From assembly GCF_004346925.1 (NCBI RefSeq), contig NZ_CP031167.1, forward strand, positions 3,058,001 through 3,122,000: 64,000 nucleotides of DNA. Direction: 5' to 3'. Under the pieces are notes generated by a model. That model did no database searches. It worked only from the letters and a program-made list of their open reading frames with translations, and was not told the origin of the DNA. Made by a program: the position numbers and the translations under genes. Origin of the DNA: Stenotrophomonas sp. ASS1. Lineage in GTDB: Bacteria; Pseudomonadota; Gammaproteobacteria; Xanthomonadales; Xanthomonadaceae. Shown here one piece after another: positions 57,273-64,000 of the stretch; the stretch's first letter is position 1; every line of letters begins with the position of its first letter.

Positions 57273-57312
57273 GGGGTCAGCTCCCTTTCCCGCGGAAAAG
57301 GGAGCTGACCCC
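57273..57312. repeat. 40-bp hairpin with perfect 16-bp arms
   Basis: GGGGTCAGCTCCCTTT and its exact complement separated by 8 nt. Sequences of this type recur in many Xanthomonadaceae genomes by general knowledge. Between the tRNA-fMet pair and rimP. Confidence 0.8.
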
Positions 57313-57343
57313 GATCACGCAGAAGCGACGCAGCCACCCAAAG

Positions 57344-57375
57344 AAAAACGCCTTCGAAGCAGGACTTCGAAGGCG
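57344..57375 (-). terminator. Intrinsic terminator of the tRNA-fMet pair
   Basis: Minus strand CGCCTTCGAAG, loop TCCTG, CTTCGAAGGCG, TTTTT. Confidence 0.92.
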
Positions 57376-57386
57376 ATCTCTTCACT

Positions 57387-57463
57387 TGGTAGCGGGGGCA
57401 GGATTTGAACCTGCGACCTTCGGGTTATGAGCCCGACGAGCTGCCAGACTGCTCCACCCCGCA
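57387..57463 (-). tRNA. Initiator tRNA-fMet (CAT), copy 2
   Basis: 77 nt, anticodon CAT, three G-C pairs in the anticodon stem (CGGGC/GCCCG), encoded ACCA. Position 1 is T and position 72 T, so the end pair is unpaired, as initiator tRNAs require. Identical to the copy at 57546. Confidence 0.93.
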
Positions 57464-57545
57464 TCAGAAGCGGAATTATGAGGCATAACTTCAAAACCTG
57501 CAAGCCTTCCCTCATTCATCAAACCGGTTGGCGCCGATCTGAAGT

Positions 57546-57622
57546 TGGTAGCGGGGGCAGGATTTGAACCTGCGACCTTCGGGTTATGAGCCCGACGAGC
57601 TGCCAGACTGCTCCACCCCGCA
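57546..57622 (-). tRNA. Initiator tRNA-fMet (CAT), copy 1
   Basis: 77 nt, same sequence as 57387-57463; promoter-proximal. The pair precedes rimP-nusA-infB as metY does in E. coli, linking initiator tRNA to the initiation-factor operon. Confidence 0.93.
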
Positions 57623-57719
57623 CCGGAAGTGTTTGAACTGCTGCCCTGCTCTCTTTCGAGGAGGGCTACCGCAACGATGTTCTGGCTGAACCGCTGCAGT
57701 GACAACTCAGGCTGCGCAT

Positions 57720-57748
57720 ATTACACGAATCGCGCAGCTTTGTGTCAA
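57720..57748 (-). promoter_or_regulatory. Strong promoter of the tRNA-fMet pair
   Basis: Minus strand TTGACA (57748-57743), 17-bp spacer, TGTAAT (57725-57720). Consensus -35. Directly after the nuoN stop. Confidence 0.85.
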
Positions 57749-57751
57749 CTT

Positions 57752-59215
57752 TTATGCAAGATGCGCAAATGCCTGCTGGCACCAGACCATGATCGGGTTC
57801 CAGGCCAGGCCCAGCGCCAGCAGCGCCAGCGCGTTCACGCCCAGCACCAGGCCCAGCACGCGGTCGTTGCTGCGCGGCATGGCCTCGCCCACCGGCTCAT
57901 CGAAGTACATGACCTTGATGACGCGCAGGTAGTAGAAGCAGCCGACCACGGCACACAGCACGCCGAGGATGGCCAGCCACAGCAGGCCCCCGTTGACGGC
58001 CGCGCCCAGCACCGCCAGCTTGGTCCAGAAGCCCAGGAACGGCGGAATGCCGGCCAGCGACGCCATGATGCACAGCACCAGGCCGGCCATCCACGGGTTG
58101 CGGGCATTGAGGCCCTTGAAGTCCTCGATGTTCTCGGCTTCGAAACCGGCACGCGACAGCGCGATGATCGCGCCGAAGGCGGCGGTGGACATGATGGCGT
58201 AGGCCAGTGCGTAGAACAGCGCGGCGGCATAGCCCTGCGCGCCACCACCGGCGATGCCCATCAGCAGGAAGCCGATGTGCGAGACGGTGGAGAATGCCAG
58301 CATGCGCTTGAGGTTGCTCTGCGCGATGGCCATCAGGTTGCCGATGACCAGCGAGACCGCGGCCAGGCCGGCGATCAGCAGCTGCAGTTCGGTCGACAGC
58401 GGACCCACGCCCATTTCCAGCAGGCGGTAGGCCATGCCGAAGGCGGCCAGCTTCGGCGCCGAGCTGATGAACAGTGCGATCGGTGCCGGGGCACCCTGGT
58501 ACACGTCCGGCAGCCACATGTGGAACGGTGCGGCACCCAGCTTGAAGGCGACGCCGGCGATCATGAACACCGCACCGGTGATCAGCAGCACGCGCTCTTC
58601 CGAATGCGGGATGGCGTCACGGATGATGTCCAGGTGCAGGCTGCCGGTGGCGCCGTAGATCAGCGACATGCCGTACAGCAGCAGGCCCGAGGCCAGCGAA
58701 CCCAGCACGATGTACTTCATCGCCGCTTCCGAGGCCAGACCGTTCTCACGGTTGCTGGCAACCAGTGCGTAGGAGCACAGCGCCAGCAGTTCCAGGCCCA
58801 GGTAGACCATCAGCAGGCTGCCGGCCGAGACCAGGATCATCATGCCGGCGGTGCCGAACAGGATCAGCACCGGGATCTCGCCCTGGAACAGGTTGCGGTC
58901 ACGCAGGTAGCGCCAGCCGTAGACCAGGGTCAGGCCGCTGAGCAGCACGATCCCGGTCTTCATCACGTCCGCGGCGGTATCGCGCACGAACATGCCATGG
59001 AAGACCTCGCCCTGCCCGCCCACGCCGGTGGCCAGCATGAACAGCACCACGGCCAGCGCAGCGAGCGAGAACAGGTGGGTGACGATCTTGTTCCGGTTGC
59101 TGACGAACAGGTCGAGGATCATCAGGGCGAAGGCGCTGCCGATCAGCACCAGCTCGGGAGCGAGCGGTGGCAGGTCAGCGGCGGTCAATGGCAGCAGCGG
59201 CGAGGTGGTCATCAT
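57752..59215 (-). CDS. nuoN: NADH-quinone oxidoreductase subunit N
   Basis: 487 residues from ATG 59215 (an in-frame TTG precedes it). 14-helix antiporter-like proton-pumping subunit of complex I: LAFSTVSHIGFLLMGIAGG, YALAYAIMSTAAFGAII. Last nuo gene. Confidence 0.97.
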   Translation of the reverse strand: MMTTSPLLPLTAADLPPLAPELVLIGSAFALMILDLFVSNRNKIVTHLFSLAALAVVLFMLATGVGGQGEVFHGMFVRDTAADVMKTGIVLLSGLTLVYGWRYLRDRNLFQGEIPVLILFGTAGMMILVSAGSLLMVYLGLELLALCSYALVASNRENGLASEAAMKYIVLGSLASGLLLYGMSLIYGATGSLHLDIIRDAIPHSEERVLLITGAVFMIAGVAFKLGAAPFHMWLPDVYQGAPAPIALFISSAPKLAAFGMAYRLLEMGVGPLSTELQLLIAGLAAVSLVIGNLMAIAQSNLKRMLAFSTVSHIGFLLMGIAGGGAQGYAAALFYALAYAIMSTAAFGAIIALSRAGFEAENIEDFKGLNARNPWMAGLVLCIMASLAGIPPFLGFWTKLAVLGAAVNGGLLWLAILGVLCAVVGCFYYLRVIKVMYFDEPVGEAMPRSNDRVLGLVLGVNALALLALGLAWNPIMVWCQQAFAHLA

Positions 59216-59227
59216 CAAATCCTGGAA

Positions 59228-60736
59228 TTACAGCAGCTTGCTGGATGCGATCTGCATCGCCAGCTTCGCGATCGAGGGCTCCATCAGGTCGGTCAGCGGC
59301 TTGGGGTAGATGCCCAGGGCCAGCACGCCGATGGCGAACACGCCCAGCACCAGCCATTCGCGGCCGTTGATGTCCTTCAGTTCGGCCACGTGGCTGTTGG
59401 CCACTTCGCCGAAGAAGATGCGCTTGTACAGCCACAGGGTGTAGGCGGCGCCGATGATCAGGGTGGTGGCCGCGCCCAGTGCGATCCACGGATTACGCTG
59501 GAAGGCCGACAGGATGACCATGAACTCGCCGACGAAACCGCTGGTGCCCGGCAGGCCCGCATTGGCCATAAAGAACAGCATGGCGAAGGTGGCGAACCAC
59601 GGCATCACGTTGACCACGCCGCCGTAATCGGCGATGCGGCGGCTGTGCATGCGGTCGTACAGCACGCCGACACAGGAGAACATCGCACCGGACACGAAGC
59701 CGTGCGAGATCATCTGCACCATGGCGCCCTGCAGGCCCAGGCGGGCAGCATCGGCGTTGCCGGCTTCACGCACCAGCCACAGGGCGATGAAGGTGCCCAG
59801 GGTGACGAAGCCCATGTGCGCGATCGACGAATAGGCGATCAGCTTCTTCATGTCGTCCTGCACCAGGGCGACCAGGCCGACGTAGATCACCGCGATCAGC
59901 GACAGCGCGATCACCAGCCAGGCCCATTCCTGCGACGCGTCCGGGACGATCGGCAGGTTGAAGCGCAGGAAGCCGTAGCCACCGATCTTCAGGGCGATGG
60001 CGGCCAGGATCACCGAACCGGCGGTCGGCGCTTCCACGTGGGCGTCCGGCAGCCAGGTGTGGACCGGGAACATCGGCACCTTGACCGCGAAGGCGATCAG
60101 GAAGGCAAAGAAGATCCAGGTCTGTTCCTTGGCCGACAGCGGCAGCGCGTACAGGTCGGCCAGCTGGAAGCTGCCGCCCTTCATGTACAGGTAGATCAGC
60201 GCCACCAGCATCAGCACCGAGCCGAGGAAGGTGTACAGGAAGAACTTCAATGCTGCGTAGATGCGGCGCGGGCCACCCCAGACACCGATGATCAGGAACA
60301 TCGGGATCAGCATGGCTTCGAAGAACACGTAGAACAGCATCGCGTCCGTCGCGGCGAAGATGCCGACGGTGACGCCTTCCAGGATCAGGAAGGCCGCCAC
60401 GTACTGGTTGACGCGCTTGTCGATGGCGCTCCAGGCGCCGATCAGGGCAAGCACGCTGACCAGGGTGGTCAGCAGGATCAGCGCCACGGCAATGCCGTCC
60501 ACGCCCAGGTTGTAGCCGATCTTGTACGCCGGGATCCAGGCATGGGTCTCGACGAACTGCAGGCCGTCGATGCCCGCGTTGTAGCCGCTCAGCAGCGAGA
60601 GGCTTGCAACGAAGGTGAGCACCGCGACGCCCAGCGACGCCCAGCGGGCAGTCTGTGCATCACGGATCGCAAGGATCAGGGCGCCACCGATGATCGGCAG
60701 CCAGATGAGGACACTGAGTAGAGGCCAGTTCGACAC
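59228..60736 (-). CDS. nuoM: NADH-quinone oxidoreductase subunit M
   Basis: 502 residues. Antiporter-like subunit; FPVHTWLPDAHVEAPTAGSVILA and IAYSSIAHMGFVTLG with the conserved Lys/Glu of the pump channel. Confidence 0.97.
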   Translation of the reverse strand: MSNWPLLSVLIWLPIIGGALILAIRDAQTARWASLGVAVLTFVASLSLLSGYNAGIDGLQFVETHAWIPAYKIGYNLGVDGIAVALILLTTLVSVLALIGAWSAIDKRVNQYVAAFLILEGVTVGIFAATDAMLFYVFFEAMLIPMFLIIGVWGGPRRIYAALKFFLYTFLGSVLMLVALIYLYMKGGSFQLADLYALPLSAKEQTWIFFAFLIAFAVKVPMFPVHTWLPDAHVEAPTAGSVILAAIALKIGGYGFLRFNLPIVPDASQEWAWLVIALSLIAVIYVGLVALVQDDMKKLIAYSSIAHMGFVTLGTFIALWLVREAGNADAARLGLQGAMVQMISHGFVSGAMFSCVGVLYDRMHSRRIADYGGVVNVMPWFATFAMLFFMANAGLPGTSGFVGEFMVILSAFQRNPWIALGAATTLIIGAAYTLWLYKRIFFGEVANSHVAELKDINGREWLVLGVFAIGVLALGIYPKPLTDLMEPSIAKLAMQIASSKLL

Positions 60737-60759
60737 GTCTTCTTATTCCGTACAGGTCA

Positions 60760-62937
60760 TCAACGCAGGTAATGCATCAGCACGCCCAGAAGGGCAATCA
60801 GGCCGATGATCATCGCGAAGGCGTAGTGATAGAGGAAACCGGATTGGGTACGACGCAGCACGCCGGCTGCGACGTCCACAACACGTGCCGAGAGATTGAC
60901 CACGCCGTCGACGATGTTGCTGTCGATCCAGCGTGCGACCTTGCCCAGCTTGACGCTGCCACCGGCAAAGCCATCGATCCACAGCTTGTCGAAGCCGTAC
61001 TTGTTTTCCAGCACCGACACCAGCGGGGCGAAGGTCTTGCGCGCCTTGCCCGACAGGTCCGGCTTCCACAGGTAGAACAGTGCAGCCAGCAGGAAGCCCG
61101 CCAGGGTCAGCCAGAACGGCGGCAGCATCATGCCGTGCAGCGCGAACGCCACCGGACCATGGAACTCTTCGCCCAGGAAGCCAACGGTGTTCTTGGCCGG
61201 ATCGTAGAAGTTCACGATGCCGGTGAAGAACGTCTGCGCCTGGCCCTTGATGGCCTCGTGCGCATGGTGGCCGGCCCAGTCGGTGCCGTGCAGCATCGGA
61301 CCGATGCTGAAGAAACCGATGGCGATCGACGGGATGGCCAGCAGGATCAGCGGCAGGGTCACCACCCACGGGGTTTCGTGCGGCTCATGCGGACCGTGGC
61401 CATGGCCGTGGTCGTCATGGTGCGCGTCCCCATGATGGGCATCAGCAGGGTGCGCATCTGCGGCGTGGTGATCGTCATGGGCATGGCCGTGATCATCATG
61501 CGCGTCGCGGAAGCGCTCCTTGCCGTGGAAGGTCAGGAACAGCAGGCGGAAGCTGTAGAAGCTGGTCACCAGCACGCCACCCAGCACTGCCCAGTAGCCA
61601 TAGGTGGCCACCCAGCTGTTCTGCATGTGGGCGTGGATCTCGGCCGCCTCGATGATGGTGTCCTTCGAGTAGAAGCCGGAGAAGAACGGCGTACCGACCA
61701 GGGCCAGGGTACCGATCCACATGGTGACGAAGGTGATCGGCATGTACTTGCGCAGGCCGCCCATCTTGCGCATGTCCTGCTCGTGGTGCATCGCGATGAT
61801 GACCGAGCCGGCACCCAGGAACAGCAGCGCCTTGAAGAAGGCGTGGGTCATCAGGTGGAACACGGCGGCCGAGTAGGCGGACACGCCCAAGGCAACGGTC
61901 ATGTAGCCCAGCTGCGACAGCGTGGAGTACGCGACGACGCGCTTGATGTCGTTCTGCACGATGCCGATCAGGCCGGTGAAGAACGCGGTGGTGGCACCGA
62001 TGAACAGGATGAAGTTCAGCGCGGTCTGCGACAGCTCGAACAGCGGCGACATGCGGGTGACCATGAAGATACCGGCGGTCACCATCGTCGCGGCGTGGAT
62101 CAGTGCCGAGATCGGGGTCGGGCCTTCCATCGAGTCCGGCAGCCACACGTGCAGCGGGACCTGGGCCGACTTGCCCATGGCACCGATGAACAGGCAGATG
62201 CAGATGACGGTGGCGATCGACCAGATCACCGGCTCGTTCAGCAGCTGCATGCCGAACATGGTGCCGTCCCAGATCTGCAGCTGGGCGCGCGGGTCAGCCA
62301 GCATGCCGGCCTGCGAGAACACCTGCGAGTAGTCCAGGGTGCCGAACACCCACAGCACGCCGGCGATACCGAGCAGGAAGCCGAAGTCACCAACGCGATT
62401 GACCAGGAACGCCTTCATGTTGGCGAAGATCGCAGTCGGGCGCTTGAACCAGAAGCCGATCAGCAGGTACGACACCAGGCCCACCGCTTCCCAGCCGAAG
62501 AACAGCTGCAGGAAGTTGTTGCTCATCACCAGGGTGAGCATCGAGAAGGTGAACAGCGAGATGTAGCTGAAGAACCGCTGGTAGCCCGGATCGTCCTGCA
62601 TGTAGCCGATCGTATAGATGTGGACCAGCAGCGACACGAAGGTCACCACCACCATCATCATCGCGGTCAGCTTGTCGACCATGAAACCGACGTGGGCCGA
62701 GTACTGGCCGACTTCGAAGAACGTGTAGATGTTCTGGTTGAACGGCTGCGCGCCGCCCCACAGCAACTGGTAGAGCGTGTACATCGACAGGCCGCAGGCA
62801 ACCGCGACGCCGAGGATGGTGATGGTCTGCGCGCCGAAGCGCTTGACCTGGCGACCGAACAGGCCGGCGATGATGCTGCCGAACAGCGGTGCAAGCACCA
62901 CTGCGATCAACAGACTCTTGGAGAGAGTGATTTCCAT
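60760..62937 (-). CDS. nuoL: NADH-quinone oxidoreductase subunit L, with His-rich insertion
   Basis: 725 residues, longer than E. coli's 613. Signatures FFGWEAVGLVSYLLIGFW, VPLHVWLPDSMEGPTPISALIHAATMV, VVAYSTLSQLGYM. Residues ~476-521 are a His/Asp-rich insert (DDHGHAHDDHHAADAHPADA...), then the C-terminal lateral helix part. Confidence 0.97.
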   Translation of the reverse strand: MEITLSKSLLIAVVLAPLFGSIIAGLFGRQVKRFGAQTITILGVAVACGLSMYTLYQLLWGGAQPFNQNIYTFFEVGQYSAHVGFMVDKLTAMMMVVVTFVSLLVHIYTIGYMQDDPGYQRFFSYISLFTFSMLTLVMSNNFLQLFFGWEAVGLVSYLLIGFWFKRPTAIFANMKAFLVNRVGDFGFLLGIAGVLWVFGTLDYSQVFSQAGMLADPRAQLQIWDGTMFGMQLLNEPVIWSIATVICICLFIGAMGKSAQVPLHVWLPDSMEGPTPISALIHAATMVTAGIFMVTRMSPLFELSQTALNFILFIGATTAFFTGLIGIVQNDIKRVVAYSTLSQLGYMTVALGVSAYSAAVFHLMTHAFFKALLFLGAGSVIIAMHHEQDMRKMGGLRKYMPITFVTMWIGTLALVGTPFFSGFYSKDTIIEAAEIHAHMQNSWVATYGYWAVLGGVLVTSFYSFRLLFLTFHGKERFRDAHDDHGHAHDDHHAADAHPADAHHGDAHHDDHGHGHGPHEPHETPWVVTLPLILLAIPSIAIGFFSIGPMLHGTDWAGHHAHEAIKGQAQTFFTGIVNFYDPAKNTVGFLGEEFHGPVAFALHGMMLPPFWLTLAGFLLAALFYLWKPDLSGKARKTFAPLVSVLENKYGFDKLWIDGFAGGSVKLGKVARWIDSNIVDGVVNLSARVVDVAAGVLRRTQSGFLYHYAFAMIIGLIALLGVLMHYLR

Positions 62938-62944
62938 CTGTGGA

Positions 62945-63250
62945 TCAGCCCTTCAACGAATCGACTTCGCCGACATTGATCGTGCGGCGGGTACGGAACA
63001 GGGTCACCAGGATCGCCAGGCCGATGGCGGCTTCCGCGGCGGCGACGGTCAGGATGAAGAACACGAACAGCTGGCCGGACGGATCGCCCAGCTGACGCGA
63101 GAAGCCGACGAAGTTGATGTTCACCGACAGCAGCATCAGTTCGATCGACATCAGCAGGACGATGACGTTCTTCCGGTTGAGGAAGATGCCGGCCAGGCTG
63201 ATGGCGAACAGCACCGCGCCCAGCGCAAGGATGTGGCCAAGGGTAATCAC
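62945..63250 (-). CDS. nuoK: NADH-quinone oxidoreductase subunit K
   Basis: 101 residues, three helices; conserved Glu in [15 protein letters not shown]. 4-bp overlap with nuoJ. Confidence 0.98.
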   Translation of the reverse strand: MITLGHILALGAVLFAISLAGIFLNRKNVIVLLMSIELMLLSVNINFVGFSRQLGDPSGQLFVFFILTVAAAEAAIGLAILVTLFRTRRTINVGEVDSLKG

Positions 63251-63903
63251 GGCTGGGTCTCCTCGCCGGCGGCCGGCTTGCTGTTGCTGTGCACGACCGG
63301 CGCTTCGGCGCCCATCTTGACCATGCGCAGGCGCTGGCCGGCCTTGACCATGGTCTGCTCACCCGGGTTCTGGCTCTTCACGCCGGTACGGCGGCGCAGG
63401 GTCAGCATCACGGCGGCAACCACGGCCACGGTCAGGATGACGGCGGCGAACTCGAACGGCAGCAGGTACTCGGTGAACAGCGTACGCGCCAGCCAGGTGA
63501 CGTTGGAGCTGTCGGCAGCGACCGCGGCGGCGTTGTCGGCCGGGAACGGGTTGACCGCCCTGCCCTTCACGCCGATCAGGATCAGCATCTGCACCAGCAT
63601 CGCCACCGCAACAATGAGACCGACCGGCAGGTAGCGGACCCAGCCCTCACGCAGCTTGGTGGGGTCGATGTCGAGCATCATCACCACGAACAGGAACAGC
63701 ACCATCACCGCGCCGACGTAGACCAGCACCAGCGCCACGCCGAGGAACTCGGCGCCGACCAGCAGCCACACGCAGGCAATGGAGAAGAAGGTCAGCACCA
63801 GGCAGAGCACGGCGTGAACCGGGTTGCGCACGCTGATCACCGCACCGGCCGAAACCGTTGCCGCGATGGCGAACACCCAGAAAGCGATATTTACCCAATC
63901 CAT
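63247..63903 (-). CDS. nuoJ: NADH-quinone oxidoreductase subunit J
   Basis: 218 residues, five helices; [18 protein letters not shown] is diagnostic. Polar C-terminal tail of ~40 residues. Confidence 0.97.
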   Translation of the reverse strand: MDWVNIAFWVFAIAATVSAGAVISVRNPVHAVLCLVLTFFSIACVWLLVGAEFLGVALVLVYVGAVMVLFLFVVMMLDIDPTKLREGWVRYLPVGLIVAVAMLVQMLILIGVKGRAVNPFPADNAAAVAADSSNVTWLARTLFTEYLLPFEFAAVILTVAVVAAVMLTLRRRTGVKSQNPGEQTMVKAGQRLRMVKMGAEAPVVHSNSKPAAGEETQP

Positions 63904-63912
63904 CTCTCGACC

Positions 63913-64000
63913 TCAGCGGTAAGCGGCATCGGCGGCGCGACGCTCGGCGATCTCGGACTCGAGACGGTCGCCCAGGGCCAGCAGCTGCGGCTTGGTAACG
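63913..64000 (-). CDS. nuoI: NADH-quinone oxidoreductase subunit I, C-terminal end only
   Basis: Last 28 codons, ...VTKPQLLALGDRLESEIAERRAADAAYR, matching the NuoI tail; the Fe-S part is outside the window. 9 bp before nuoJ. Confidence 0.88.
   Translation of the reverse strand, partial: VTKPQLLALGDRLESEIAERRAADAAYR

Overview
The window is about 66% GC chromosomal DNA from a gammaproteobacterium. It most resembles Xanthomonadaceae, and within that family Stenotrophomonas (maltophilia complex). The indications are the protein sequences of the core genes, many short palindromes headed by GTAG that match the SMAG/REP repeats of S. maltophilia, and a Xanthomonadaceae mix of TonB receptor, DUF3011, lipocalin and HNH proteins. 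I see no prophage, insertion sequence, CRISPR array or plasmid backbone. This is mostly core genome with short accessory stretches.

Region 1 (1-10 kb): amiC(partial)-tsaE-nnr on the minus strand and queG-xseA on the plus strand, the same order as the E. coli yjeS/yjeF/yjeE/amiB cluster. nnr and queG appear to share one symmetric promoter that would start both mRNAs at their start codons. After xseA come about 700 bp of nested palindromic repeats, then an M48 protease, a sulfatase-modifying-factor-like lipoprotein and RNase D. Region 2 (10-23.6 kb): a DUF4034 protein, a TonB-dependent receptor, tRNA-Ala, a small disordered protein, an SDR divergent from an Ada-like regulator/methyltransferase, an MDR reductase, two tRNA-Phe genes, lipocalin, LEA-like lipoprotein, an acyl-CoA dehydrogenase, more repeats, and an HNH nuclease gene preceded by a 62-bp hairpin. 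Region 3 (23.6-34.5 kb): dxs, then mostly small accessory genes. These include two DUF3011 proteins, TetR plus an SMR efflux pump, DUF1328, a LysE exporter, a lone ClpP paralogue, ArsR plus SRPBCC, an amino-acid racemase, GNAT, LMW phosphatase and tRNA-Pro.

Region 4 (34.5-42.5 kb, minus strand): the conserved thrS-infC-rpmI-rplT-pheS-pheT-ihfA-merR cluster. Upstream of thrS there is a strong promoter, a short reading frame encoding Met-Ser-Thr-Thr-Thr-Ala-His-Cys, and then an intrinsic terminator: the layout of a threonine-sensing transcription attenuator. infC appears to start at AUC. Region 5 (42.5-47.9 kb): a putative Fur-controlled DUF3325-DUF3649-PepSY operon, a VOC protein, a GH18 chitinase and a TPR protein.

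Region 6 (47.9-57.7 kb, minus strand): the conserved two tRNA-fMet genes-rimP-nusA-infB-rbfA-truB-rpsO-pnp cluster for translation initiation, transcription elongation and RNA decay, with REP palindromes in several of its gaps. Region 7 (57.7-64 kb, minus strand): the distal end of the complex I operon, nuoI(partial)-J-K-L-M-N; NuoL carries a His/Asp-rich insertion.

The most interesting unexplained signals are the thrS leader, the symmetric nnr/queG promoter, the modular nested-hairpin repeat family (three copies seen) and the long perfect hairpin in front of the HNH gene. All calls come from reading the sequence; no database search or folding program was run.
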